In this document: one piece after another, positions 43,079 to 50,513 of the stretch
Numbering within the stretch: position 1 is the first letter of the stretch
Layout: each line of letters opens with the position of its first letter
Source: Chitinophaga hostae
GTDB taxonomy: Bacteria > Bacteroidota > Bacteroidia > Chitinophagales > Chitinophagaceae
NCBI RefSeq assembly: GCF_018224885.1
Contig: NZ_JAGTXB010000006.1
Coordinates: forward strand, 62,001 to 126,000
Direction: 5' to 3'
DNA: 64,000 bases
Program-made: the position numbers and the translations under genes
Notes under the pieces: generated by a model
Database searches by the model: none
Told to the model about the DNA's origin: nothing
What the model saw: only the letters and a program-made list of their open reading frames with translations

Positions 43079-43113
43079 AAAAAAAAAGCCCGTAAGCATG
43101 ATAACTTACGAGC
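43079..43113 (-). terminator. Intrinsic terminator of the tRNA-like RNA gene
   Basis: On the minus strand GCTCGTAAG pairs with CTTACGGGC (9 bp, one G-T) around an 8-nt loop and is followed by nine T residues. It begins 17 nt after the end of the tRNA-like structure. Confidence 0.85.
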
Positions 43114-43130
43114 TCTTTAAACCAATTAAG

Positions 43131-43273
43131 CTGTAGGAGGAGGAGTCGAACCTCCACGGGGCAGTTAGCTGTAGCACAAGTAAGATTAGTGGTCAACCCA
43201 TTTATACTACGTTTATCCTGTGATCCCCACCCTCGAGACAAGAGGGCATGTCTGCCAATTTCATCACCCCACA
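43131..43273 (-). ncRNA. tRNA-like RNA with a 74-nt variable region
   Basis: The minus strand folds as a tRNA. It has a 7-bp acceptor stem (TGTGGGG/TCCTACA, two G-T pairs, extendable by a C-G pair) and a D arm ATG/CAT with loop AAATTGGCAGA, which resembles tRNA-Leu. The anticodon arm is CCCTC/GAGGG with loop TTGTCTC. The T arm is perfect (GGAGG/CCTCC, loop TTCGACT). The anticodon would be GUC, but position 37 is a pyrimidine, which is rare. Between anticodon and T arms lie 74 nt (43156-43229) instead of at most about 23; these can fold into an arm closed by GGGG/CCCC. No CCA is encoded. A consensus promoter and a terminator frame it, so it is a transcribed gene. Its identity is not known to me. 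Confidence 0.75.
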
Positions 43274-43334
43274 GTATGTTAAAACCGTTACCTGTTATTG
43301 CTTTCCGTTAACCTTTTTGGTAATGATTATGATG

Positions 43335-43366
43335 CAAATCTAAAGAGAAGGGGACTTTCTTGCAAA
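43335..43366 (-). promoter_or_regulatory. Consensus promoter of the tRNA-like RNA gene
   Basis: On the minus strand TTTG (43363-43366), a 20-nt spacer and TAGATTTG (43335-43342) match the Bacteroidota -33/-7 consensus exactly. Transcription would start near 43328, leaving a leader of about 55 nt for removal by RNase P. Confidence 0.75.
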
Positions 43367-43381
43367 TTTTTTAAGAAGAAT

Positions 43382-43412
43382 TTTGGAATTTTCGATATTT
43401 TTTAAATATTTG
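43382..43412 (+). promoter_or_regulatory. Promoter of the Lrp/AsnC regulator gene
   Basis: TTTG (43382-43385), a 19-nt spacer and AATATTTG (43405-43412, one mismatch to TAnnTTTG) lie 37 nt before the start codon. It diverges from the promoter at 43335-43366; only 15 bases separate the two -33 elements. Confidence 0.5.
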
Positions 43413-43449
43413 CATATAACTTTAAAACATTCAAAAACAAATTGTAAAA

Positions 43450-43917
43450 ATGAGCCACAATTTGAATATTGACAAACTCGATTTGCAGATTATCAGCGAA
43501 ATGATGTCTAATGCTGAGATCTCTTACGCCGACCTGGGGAAGAAATTATTCGTTTCCGGCGGTACCATCCACGTGAGAATGAAGAAATTGCAAGAACTGG
43601 GTGTAGTTAAAGGTACTAAATTACATGTAGATTTAAAAATGATCGGCTATGATGTGATCGCTTTTATTGGGATTTACCTCGAAAAGAGCTCCATGTATGA
43701 TACGGTTGCCAAAGAATTAAGAAAAATACCCGAAATGGTACGTCTTAATTATACTACAGGCAGTTATAGCATGTTTGCGGAAATTATCTGTAAAGATATT
43801 ACCCAGCTTCGCCGTATCCTCCATGATGAACTACAGAAAATCAAAGGTATTGAAAGGACGGAAACCCTGATTTCCCTCGAAGAGAGCTTCTACAGAACAA
43901 TTAACGTGGTGGAATAG
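43450..43917 (+). CDS. Lrp/AsnC-family transcriptional regulator
   Basis: This 155-aa protein has an N-terminal helix-turn-helix (LDLQIISEMMSNAEISYADL, then FVSGGTIHVRMKKLQELGVV) and a C-terminal RAM ligand-binding domain (DVIAFIGIYL, LNYTTGSYSMFAEIICKD). Family members bind amino acids and act as dimers or octamers. It sits 62 nt upstream of tryptophan 2,3-dioxygenase on the same strand, which suggests control of amino-acid catabolism. It is divergent from the tRNA-like RNA gene. Confidence 0.93.
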   Translation: MSHNLNIDKLDLQIISEMMSNAEISYADLGKKLFVSGGTIHVRMKKLQELGVVKGTKLHVDLKMIGYDVIAFIGIYLEKSSMYDTVAKELRKIPEMVRLNYTTGSYSMFAEIICKDITQLRRILHDELQKIKGIERTETLISLEESFYRTINVVE

Positions 43918-43979
43918 TTTTTTAAGGATGAAGGAGCCGGCCCCTGTTGCTTTTTCATGCTTAATCATTAAATTCCACT

Positions 43980-44909
43980 ATGGTTACACCAGAAATTGCC
44001 GACAAAATTCAGCGGTTGGAAGAAAAGTATGCCGCCATGGGGCAGAATCTGTCATCCTATCTCGATGGCCTTCTGTACGCGGACTACCTCACCTACTGGG
44101 ATTATATTCAGCTGGATGTGTTGCTCAACCTGCAACACCCACGCACGCCGATTCCTGATGAAAGAATTTTCATTATTTATCACCAGATCACGGAACTGTA
44201 CTTTAAGTTATCGCTGCAGGCTATCGAACAAATCAGCCTGGCGCCCGTACTGTCAGCTGAAATTTTTATCACCCAGCTAAAAAGGATCAACAACTACTTC
44301 CATAGTCTCATTAACTCATTTGAAATAATGGTGGATGGGATGGATAAGGAACAGTTTCTGCAATTCCGCATGGCGCTTTTGCCTGCCAGCGGCTTTCAGA
44401 GCGGACAATTCCGCATGATCGAAATTTGCTCTACCAGGTTAAATAACCTGGTATATGAAGCGATGCGGCCCGGAATGGAGCACCTGGAGCTGAAAGACGT
44501 GCTCGACAACATTTACTGGAGAAGCGGCGCCACAGAACTGGCTACGGGGAAAAAAACGCTGACCCTGCGCCAGTTTGAGCTGAAATACATGGATACCTTC
44601 CTGCAGATGGCCACCCGTTACAAAGACACTAATATACAGGCCCGTTATCAGCAGTTAACACCGGAAGAACAGGCTGAGGTAATCCCCCTGTTAAAGGAAT
44701 ACGACCTGAATATCAATGTGCGATGGCCTTTGATGCATTATAAATCTGCTGTAAGATACCTGCACAAAAAACCGGAAGATATCGCCGCTACCGGTGGTAC
44801 CAACTGGCAACAATACCTGCCTCCAAAAAATAAACGCATTGTCTTTTTCCCGGAACTATGGACAGAAGAAGAGTTCAATAACTGGGGAAAACTGGCCATG
44901 GGCGAGTAA
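43980..44909 (+). CDS. Tryptophan 2,3-dioxygenase family protein
   Basis: This 309-aa protein has the heme-dioxygenase motifs YLTYWDYIQLDVLLNLQ, IIYHQITELYFKLSLQ (with the substrate-contacting His and Phe/Arg region), SGFQSGQFRMIE, and a C-terminal histidine-bearing segment NVRWPLMHYKSAVRYLHKK. Family members open the indole ring of tryptophan to N-formylkynurenine. No other kynurenine-pathway gene is adjacent. The Lrp/AsnC gene upstream is a plausible regulator. The gene is convergent with the hydrolase at 44911, with one base between the stop codons. Confidence 0.9.
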   Translation: MVTPEIADKIQRLEEKYAAMGQNLSSYLDGLLYADYLTYWDYIQLDVLLNLQHPRTPIPDERIFIIYHQITELYFKLSLQAIEQISLAPVLSAEIFITQLKRINNYFHSLINSFEIMVDGMDKEQFLQFRMALLPASGFQSGQFRMIEICSTRLNNLVYEAMRPGMEHLELKDVLDNIYWRSGATELATGKKTLTLRQFELKYMDTFLQMATRYKDTNIQARYQQLTPEEQAEVIPLLKEYDLNINVRWPLMHYKSAVRYLHKKPEDIAATGGTNWQQYLPPKNKRIVFFPELWTEEEFNNWGKLAMGE

Positions 44910-44910
44910 C

Positions 44911-45618
44911 CTAAATCTGCTGCGTTGTAAATCTTCTTATATAATATGCCAATAACGGTACATCTGCTTTTTCCAGCGGATGTGCTGTATCCGGCATAAT
45001 GGTTAGTTGAGCCAGCGGCAGGGCTTTGTAGACCTCTATTGTTTCCTGGAAGGATACCATGTTGTCGCGGTCGCCCATCATAAGCATACAGGGGGTAACA
45101 ATCCGGGCATAATCGTCCTGTTTCAGCAAAGACTGATGTCCCAGTTCCTCAATCAGCTGGGCAGTACGGTTGACCACGGTTTTCCAGTCGCCCGCGGTAT
45201 GCCTTTGCTCCAGCACCCGGGCAAAAGCAGGAACTTTCTCTTCAATCAGGGCCGGGTTCAGTTGTTTCACCTCCTTGCTGGCAGTAGCTTCATTCCAGTT
45301 ATATTTGGTGGCGAGGGTAATGATCCGTCCTGTTTTTTCGGGGTAATGACGGGCCAGGTACATCGCTACATAGCCGCCCATGCTGTATCCGAAAATATGT
45401 ACGAAATCAAGTTGCCGGCTTTCGAGATAGGAGAGCACCTCCGCTGCAAATACCTGGATACTGAAGCCCTGTTCTGAAAATGGTACATCTCCATGCCCGC
45501 TGAAGTTAAGCTGGTGTACCTCGTAATGGTCCGAAAGTGCGGCTGCCAGCGGCTGAAATTGAGAAGCGGCGCCAAGGGCGCCATGTAAAAAAAGTATGGG
45601 GAGTTTATTAGTTTGCAT
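44911..45618 (-). CDS. Alpha/beta hydrolase
   Basis: This 235-aa protein has the oxyanion-hole segment LFLHGALG, the nucleophile elbow GYSMGG (Ser about residue 94), the acid in MLMMGDRDNM and the histidine in DTAHPLE. There is no signal peptide, so it is cytoplasmic. The fold and length fit esterase or thioesterase-type members such as MenH-like enzymes, but the substrate cannot be assigned. It converges on tryptophan dioxygenase. Confidence 0.9.
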   Translation of the reverse strand: MQTNKLPILFLHGALGAASQFQPLAAALSDHYEVHQLNFSGHGDVPFSEQGFSIQVFAAEVLSYLESRQLDFVHIFGYSMGGYVAMYLARHYPEKTGRIITLATKYNWNEATASKEVKQLNPALIEEKVPAFARVLEQRHTAGDWKTVVNRTAQLIEELGHQSLLKQDDYARIVTPCMLMMGDRDNMVSFQETIEVYKALPLAQLTIMPDTAHPLEKADVPLLAYYIRRFTTQQI

Positions 45619-45650
45619 TGACTAAAACTAGCATAAACATTTTGGAATAA

Positions 45651-45689
45651 AAAGCAGAAAGCGGCTTTTTGCTTTATCCTTTCTGCTTT
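45651..45689. repeat. Short inverted repeat of the AAAGC type
   Basis: AAAGCAGAAAG (45651) and CTTTCTGCTTT (45679) pair perfectly, with GGCTTTTTGCTTT in the loop. The wording resembles the larger repeats at 11743 and 42951. It lies upstream of the hydrolase gene in the region shared with DUF4290. Confidence 0.6.
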
Positions 45690-45723
45690 GTGCCCATAAT
45701 AAAATGTTCCCATATTTTTTTAT

Positions 45724-45731
45724 TATGTTTG
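45724..45731 (+). promoter_or_regulatory. -7 box (TATGTTTG) for the DUF4290-murA operon
   Basis: The octamer matches TAnnTTTG and lies 73 nt before the DUF4290 start. A TTG at -33 was not found, so only half of the promoter is supported. Confidence 0.4.
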
Positions 45732-45804
45732 CATAGATGTTGCCGATTAATTTTCTTCACTTAAGATGTCCCATCATCAAATCATGTTTTTTTAAATACT
45801 AGTA

Positions 45805-46533
45805 ATGGAATACAATACCACGCGTAATTACCTGATAATGAAGGAATATGGCAGGAATATCCAGAAAATGGTGGAATACCTGGTAACCATAGAAGACGAC
45901 GATGAGCGCCAGCGTAATGCTATGGCTGTGATTGAACTCATGGGTACGCTGAATCCGCATTTACGTAATGTGGAAGACTTCAGGCATAAATTATGGGACC
46001 ATATTTTTAATATTTCCGGTTTTACCCTGAAAGTGGAATCACCTTACCCGATTCCTACCATAGAGAAGCTGAGAGCGAAACCCGATAAACTTTCCTATCC
46101 AAAAAAATATCCCAGGAACCGCCACTTTGGTAAAAACCTGGAGATGATCATAGACAAAGCCCTGCACGAAGAAAATCCTGAGAAGAAAGAAGGATTTACC
46201 CAGTGTATCGGGAATTACATGAAACTGGCTTATACCAACTGGCACAAGGAAAGTGTACACGACGACGCTATCAAGGCGGAGTTGCTGGCCATTACCAATA
46301 ACCAGCTGGAATACCATCCGGGCCACACTGCACATGTAGCCAGTCCTGCCGGTTTCGGCGGAGGCGCCGGCGGCAATGTAGCCGGAGGCGGAGAACAATT
46401 CCGTTCCAGTAACAAACGCAAAAACTTCCAGCAGAACAAATTCAAAAGCAGCAACAACAGCGGCGGCGGAGGCAAAAGCAGAGATAATAACAATAAGCAC
46501 AATAACAAATACAACAAAAACAGGAACAAGTGA
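45805..46533 (+). CDS. DUF4290 protein with a Gly/Asn/Lys-rich tail
   Basis: This 242-aa protein begins MEYNTTRNYLIMKEYGRNIQ and has the DUF4290 core (MGTLNPHLRNVEDFRHKLWD, YPKKYPRNRHFG) over about 170 residues. The last 65 residues are low-complexity: first glycine-rich, then a strongly basic Asn/Lys/Ser tail, probably disordered and nucleic-acid binding. The function is unknown. The stop overlaps the murA start by four bases (GTGA), implying translational coupling with cell-wall synthesis. Confidence 0.9.
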   Translation: MEYNTTRNYLIMKEYGRNIQKMVEYLVTIEDDDERQRNAMAVIELMGTLNPHLRNVEDFRHKLWDHIFNISGFTLKVESPYPIPTIEKLRAKPDKLSYPKKYPRNRHFGKNLEMIIDKALHEENPEKKEGFTQCIGNYMKLAYTNWHKESVHDDAIKAELLAITNNQLEYHPGHTAHVASPAGFGGGAGGNVAGGGEQFRSSNKRKNFQQNKFKSSNNSGGGGKSRDNNNKHNNKYNKNRNK

Positions 46534-47840
46534 GTAGTGCTTTTGAAGTAAGAGGCGGCAACCGCTTAAAGGGGGAAATTATACCCCAGGGTGCCAAAAA
46601 CGAAGCTTTACAGATCATCAGTGCAGTGATGTTAACCCCTGAAAAGGTGACCATCAACAATATTCCGGATATCGTAGATGTTAATCTGCTGATAGAGTTG
46701 TTAGGAGATGCAGGTGTAAAAATTAATCGTATCAGTCGCGATGTCTGCGAGTTTCAGGCCGATGCAGTGGACCTGAAATACCTCGAGAGTCCCGAATTCA
46801 AGAAAAAATCAGGCAAGCTGCGAGGTTCAGTAATGATTGCCGGTCCCCTGTTAGCCAGGTTCGGACGGGCTTTTATTCCTAAACCCGGTGGCGATAAAAT
46901 AGGCCGGCGCAGGCTGGACACTCATATCATCGGTTTCGAGAAACTGGGCGCCCGCTTTGTATACGATGCCGACGATAACTATTTCCGGCTGGAAACTGCC
47001 GGGGGGCTCAAAGGCACCTATATGCTGCTCGATGAACCCAGCGTTACCGGTACTGCCAACATCGTGATGGCAGCGGTCCTCGCTGAAGGAACTACTACCA
47101 TTTACAATGCTGCCTGCGAACCTTACCTGCAGCAGCTTTGCAAAATGCTGAACCGCATGGGCGCACGCATCGGCGGGGTAGGATCCAACCTCCTTACTAT
47201 TGAAGGTGTGAAAGAACTCGGTGGCTGCGAACATACCATGCTGCCGGATATGATTGAAATCGGCTCTTTTATTGGTCTTGCTGCCATGACGCAGAGTGAG
47301 ATCACCATTAAAAATGCCGGTGTCGACAACCTGGGTATTATCCCGGAAAAATTCCGCCAGCTGGGTATCCAGATGGAAATCAGGGGAAATGATATCTATA
47401 TCCCTTCCCAGGATTCGTACGAAATCCAGACTTTCCTGGATGGTTCTATCCTGACCATTTCGGATCATCCCTGGCCGGGCTTTACTCCCGATCTGCTGAG
47501 CATCGTGCTGGTAGTAGCTACACAGGCCAAAGGCAGTGTGATGATTCATCAGAAGATGTTTGAAAGCCGCCTGTTTTTCGTTGATAAACTGATAGACATG
47601 GGTGCACAGATCGTTTTATGCGATCCGCACCGCGCTGTAGTTATCGGTTTGGGCCGGCAGCATGCATTGCGCGGTATCACCATGTCATCGCCGGATATCC
47701 GTGCCGGTGTGTCTCTCCTGATTGCCGCGCTCAGCGCAGAAGGAAAGAGCACTATTCAGAATATAGACCAGATTGATCGTGGCTACCAGTATATTGACGA
47801 AAGGTTAAGAAAACTCGGTGCAGACATCAAAAGAATATAG
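46530..47840 (+). CDS. murA: UDP-N-acetylglucosamine 1-carboxyvinyltransferase with Asp at the Cys115 position
   Basis: This 436-aa enzyme transfers enolpyruvate from PEP to UDP-GlcNAc, the first committed step of peptidoglycan synthesis. It starts at a GTG overlapping the DUF4290 stop. Conserved parts are QGAKNEALQI (Lys/Asn of the active site), GPLLARFGRAFIPKPGG, GRRRLDTHI and DIRAGVSLLIAALSAEG. The residue equivalent to E. coli Cys115 is Asp (PGGDKIG instead of PGGCAIG). Enzymes with Asp here are known to work but not to be alkylated by fosfomycin, so intrinsic resistance is expected. Confidence 0.96.
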   Translation: MSSAFEVRGGNRLKGEIIPQGAKNEALQIISAVMLTPEKVTINNIPDIVDVNLLIELLGDAGVKINRISRDVCEFQADAVDLKYLESPEFKKKSGKLRGSVMIAGPLLARFGRAFIPKPGGDKIGRRRLDTHIIGFEKLGARFVYDADDNYFRLETAGGLKGTYMLLDEPSVTGTANIVMAAVLAEGTTTIYNAACEPYLQQLCKMLNRMGARIGGVGSNLLTIEGVKELGGCEHTMLPDMIEIGSFIGLAAMTQSEITIKNAGVDNLGIIPEKFRQLGIQMEIRGNDIYIPSQDSYEIQTFLDGSILTISDHPWPGFTPDLLSIVLVVATQAKGSVMIHQKMFESRLFFVDKLIDMGAQIVLCDPHRAVVIGLGRQHALRGITMSSPDIRAGVSLLIAALSAEGKSTIQNIDQIDRGYQYIDERLRKLGADIKRI

Positions 47841-47882
47841 CAACACAGAAGATTAAGATATTATCAGCTTCGCTGCATTCCC

Positions 47883-47914
47883 TAATAGCTAATGGCCAAA
47901 AGCTAACAGCTAAA
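47883..47914. repeat. AGCTAATGGC-type repeat fragment
   Basis: TAATAGCTAATGGCC followed by AAAGCTAACAGCTAAA matches the arm of the repeat at 31748-31811. Only one arm is present, so it looks like a degenerate copy. Confidence 0.5.
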
Positions 47915-47920
47915 TCGCTC

Positions 47921-47960
47921 CACCCAAATACCAGCAAAAATTTTTACTGGTTTTTGGGTG
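47921..47960. terminator. Hairpin between murA and gmk
   Basis: CACCCAAATACCAG and its near complement CTGGTTTTTGGGTG frame an A5/T5 core, giving a long, almost perfect hairpin. It lies 80 nt after murA and 42 nt before gmk. It could terminate murA or act in the gmk leader. Confidence 0.55.
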
Positions 47961-48001
47961 TTGCATTTGGAGTAATCAGTAACATTGATTTCAACATCAT
48001 A

Positions 48002-48571
48002 ATGGAAAAAAAGATCATCATCGTTACCGCGCCTTCCGGCGCCGGCAAAACCACCATCGTAAAAAAACTACTGGCCACCATGCCGGTATTATCCTTTTCT
48101 ATTTCCGCCAGTACCCGTACTCCGCGTGCCAGTGAAGTAGATGGGAAGGATTACTATTTTCTGTCGTCCGAAGAATTTCACCGGAAAATAGATGAACACG
48201 CCTTTGCAGAATACGAAATGGTGTACGCCGGTAAGTACTATGGTACCTTGAAAAGTGAACTGGAGCGTATCTGGAGCAATGAACAGATCCCCATGGTGGA
48301 TATTGATGTGAAAGGTGCATTATCTATCAAAGAAAAGTACCACAACAACGCACTGACAATTTTCATACAGCCGCCCTCGTTAGACGCACTCCGGGAACGA
48401 CTCAGTGAAAGAGGAACGGAAACACAGGCTTCCCTCGATGAACGCCTCGCCAAAGCCCGCTACGAGCTGTCTTTCTCCCATGAATTTGATGAAATTGTGG
48501 TAAATGATGAACTGGAGAAGGCTTATGGGGAAGTAAAAAAGCTGGTGACAGATTTTTTAAATATAAAATAG
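48002..48571 (+). CDS. gmk: Guanylate kinase
   Basis: From the ATG at 48002 this is 189 aa, starting MEKKIIIVTAPSGAGKTT with the P-loop APSGAGKTT. An upstream in-frame start at 47954 falls in the hairpin region and is rejected. The GMP-binding segment is SISASTRTPRASEVDGKDYY, and the lid region contains SERGTETQASLDERLAKAR. It phosphorylates GMP to GDP. Confidence 0.96.
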   Translation: MEKKIIIVTAPSGAGKTTIVKKLLATMPVLSFSISASTRTPRASEVDGKDYYFLSSEEFHRKIDEHAFAEYEMVYAGKYYGTLKSELERIWSNEQIPMVDIDVKGALSIKEKYHNNALTIFIQPPSLDALRERLSERGTETQASLDERLAKARYELSFSHEFDEIVVNDELEKAYGEVKKLVTDFLNIK

Positions 48572-48600
48572 TCGTTTGATTGTTGGTTTTCCTAATTCAG

Positions 48601-48608
48601 TATTTTTG
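48601..48608 (+). promoter_or_regulatory. -7 box (TATTTTTG) immediately before the CNNM/CorC gene
   Basis: TATTTTTG lies 5 nt before the ATG at 48614, with a TTG at 48580-48582 (18-nt spacer). Both promoter elements are present, so the transcript probably starts at or next to the start codon. Confidence 0.5.
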
Positions 48609-48613
48609 TTAGG

Positions 48614-49888
48614 ATGGACGGATACACTATAATTATTTTGATTTTCCTGGTACTGCTGGCCGGTTTCTTTTCTGGTATAGAAGCGGCATTTGCCAATGTT
48701 AATAAACTTAGCATTGAGCTTAAAAAGAAGCAGGGCCGGGCTACTGGTAAAATATTAGCCAGTTTGAATGAAAACCCCAGTCGCTTCCTGGCTACCAGCC
48801 TGGTCGGATTTACGATCACTGTGGTCATTTATGGTATCATGGTGGCAGGATTTTTCCAGCCGGCATGGGATTCATTGACAAAGCAACAGTCAGAGGCCGC
48901 TGGTATGCAGCCCCTGGTGATCCTGCTGGAGGTAATCCTGGCTACGCTGATCATGTTGTTCCTGGGATTCTTTATACCCAGGGCGATATTCAGGTCCAGA
49001 CCGGAAGCATTGCTCGGCTTTTTTGCCCTGCCTATTTCCCTGATCGCAAAACCGCTGTACGTAATCGGTAATGTACTCGTATCAATATCCGAGTGGATGC
49101 TGAAGTATCTGTTCAATGTTCGGCTGGTGGAAAGCGACGAATCCTTTACCCGCGTGGATGTGGAGCATTTTATCAGGCAATCTCAGCAACACCTTGGTGA
49201 AAACAACCAGGAGCTGAATACCGAATTGTTTGAAAATGCACTATCACTCGCCCATGTAAAGATCCGCGGCTGCCTGATTCCCCGCAAGGAAATAGAAGCG
49301 CTGGAAATACACCGCCCAATTGGCGATGCGAAGAAAAAATTCATGGAAACAAAACTGTCAAAGATTGTTATCTATGAAGGCTCCATCGACAATATCCTCG
49401 GTTATATTCATCAGTTGGATATGTTCAAGGACCCAAAGGAAATCAGCAGCATCATTCATCCCATATTAGCAGTGCCTGAAACTATGAGCGCAATAGACCT
49501 GCTCAGCAAATTCAATAAGGAACGAAAAAGTATCGCATGGGTGGTTGATGAATTTGGCGGTACAGCAGGTATTGTCACCATCGAAGATGTTCTCGAGGAA
49601 ATATTCGGAGATATAAAGGATGAACATGATGAAGAAGAGTTTGTAGAAAAGCAGATCGCAGAAAAAGAATATATTTTTTCAGGAAGATTAGAGCTTGATT
49701 ACTTGAATGAAAGGTATGGTTTGGATTTTCCGGAAGATGAAAGTGAAACGTTATCGGGCTATATAATCAACCATCATGAGACCATTCCCAAGATCAAGGA
49801 ACGCATTATAATTGATGATTATGAGTTTGATATTCTGAATGTTACGGATACCAGGATCGAAATGGTGAAGATGAAGATGTTAATATAG
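48614..49888 (+). CDS. CNNM/CorC-family (DUF21-CBS) membrane protein
   Basis: This 424-aa protein has a DUF21 membrane domain (about 1-190; FLVLLAGFFSGIEAAFANVN, FLGFFIPRAIFRSRPE), a pair of CBS domains (about 210-330; VKIRGCLIPRKEIEAL, VDEFGGTAGIVTIEDVLEEI) and a C-terminal CorC_HlyC domain. It is often annotated as a hemolysin. Characterised relatives are magnesium/cobalt transporters or regulators. Metal transport is inferred from the family. Confidence 0.92.
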   Translation: MDGYTIIILIFLVLLAGFFSGIEAAFANVNKLSIELKKKQGRATGKILASLNENPSRFLATSLVGFTITVVIYGIMVAGFFQPAWDSLTKQQSEAAGMQPLVILLEVILATLIMLFLGFFIPRAIFRSRPEALLGFFALPISLIAKPLYVIGNVLVSISEWMLKYLFNVRLVESDESFTRVDVEHFIRQSQQHLGENNQELNTELFENALSLAHVKIRGCLIPRKEIEALEIHRPIGDAKKKFMETKLSKIVIYEGSIDNILGYIHQLDMFKDPKEISSIIHPILAVPETMSAIDLLSKFNKERKSIAWVVDEFGGTAGIVTIEDVLEEIFGDIKDEHDEEEFVEKQIAEKEYIFSGRLELDYLNERYGLDFPEDESETLSGYIINHHETIPKIKERIIIDDYEFDILNVTDTRIEMVKMKMLI

Positions 49889-50096
49889 ACATGCCCGTTA
49901 ATCAGGTTGATTTATCAGATATTAATATGATATAATTTTTTCTATAATGTGTGGATTAACCATACAATAACAATTTTGCTAAAACGTTTTTAAAAAAAGT
50001 AGTAGGAATTTAACACGGATTGTATACATTTGCTCCAGATGATGTAACACAATGATTTGATTTTTGTTAAAAGGTTGTAAAAAAAGTGTTCCAACA

Positions 50097-50126
50097 TTGA
50101 TAATAAAATAATTCTTGTTATTTTTG
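50097..50126 (+). promoter_or_regulatory. Promoter of the candidate small RNA
   Basis: TTG (50097-50099), a 19-nt spacer and TATTTTTG (50119-50126) fit the Bacteroidota consensus. Another TAnnTTTG match (TACATTTG, 50025-50032) lacks a -33 element. Confidence 0.6.
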
Positions 50127-50132
50127 TATTAC

Positions 50133-50298
50133 AAAATAAAACGCAACCAGGGATTCTTACTTATTCTGAACGCTTGCCATCAATTAGGTAAGTAGTATAA
50201 CTGGAAGCTAAAGACATTCTCGAATTCAACTTTTTTGGGGTTAACAAACAATGGATGAAAGGCCGGCTCTTGATTCTTCTCGGGCTGGCTCTTTTTTT
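50133..50298 (+). ncRNA. Candidate small RNA between the CNNM/CorC gene and tatC
   Basis: A consensus promoter predicts a start near 50133, and an intrinsic terminator (GCCGGCTC at 50262, GGGCTGGC at 50282, then seven T) predicts an end near 50298. That gives an RNA of about 165 nt. No long open frame fits between them. It might belong to a known class such as the Bacteroidota 6S RNA, but I could not establish this by eye. Confidence 0.5.
50262..50298 (+). terminator. Intrinsic terminator of the candidate small RNA
   Basis: An 8-bp stem (two G-T pairs) with a 12-nt loop is followed by seven T residues. No coding gene ends nearby, since the CNNM/CorC stop is 374 nt upstream. Confidence 0.75.
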
Positions 50299-50513
50299 GT
50301 ACTACCCGCTTCCTTTCTTTTCTTTTATTCTCCCTTTTGTTTACCGGAACTTTCTTTTTTACGTACTTGCTTTCTTCAGAACACCCAACTACTTAAAGCA
50401 GCATTAAAATAAGGTGACTTTATACATGGCTTACTGTAATTTGTAGTATTCAACTGCTATATTTGTGATCCTTAACCGGAAACTGTATTCAACATCGTTC
50501 GACCGTATAAAGT

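Larger units (their letters stand above)
49889..50513. other. Intergenic region holding a candidate small-RNA gene
   Basis: These 625 bases have no convincing protein gene. The central part (50097-50298) has a promoter and a strong terminator; see the ncRNA entry. The final 200 bases are pyrimidine-rich and include the tatC leader. Confidence 0.6.

Noticed and set aside
42932..43099. An open N-terminal extension of TrmB (56 extra residues)
   Set aside because: It is the translation of the long inverted repeat at 42951-43077 and its surroundings; the TrmB family starts near MGQKKLERF at 42931.
43156..43229. The variable region of the tRNA-like RNA considered as a group I or II intron
   Set aside because: At 74 nt it is much too short, and it lies between the anticodon and T arms, not in the anticodon loop.
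46230..46529. Leucine-rich 99-codon minus-strand frame
   Set aside because: It is the antisense shadow of the Gly/Asn/Lys-rich tail of the DUF4290 protein.
50251..50412. A 53-codon frame starting inside the candidate small RNA
   Set aside because: It crosses the terminator hairpin and its Phe/Leu-rich end comes from pyrimidine-rich DNA; it shows no signal peptide pattern or family.
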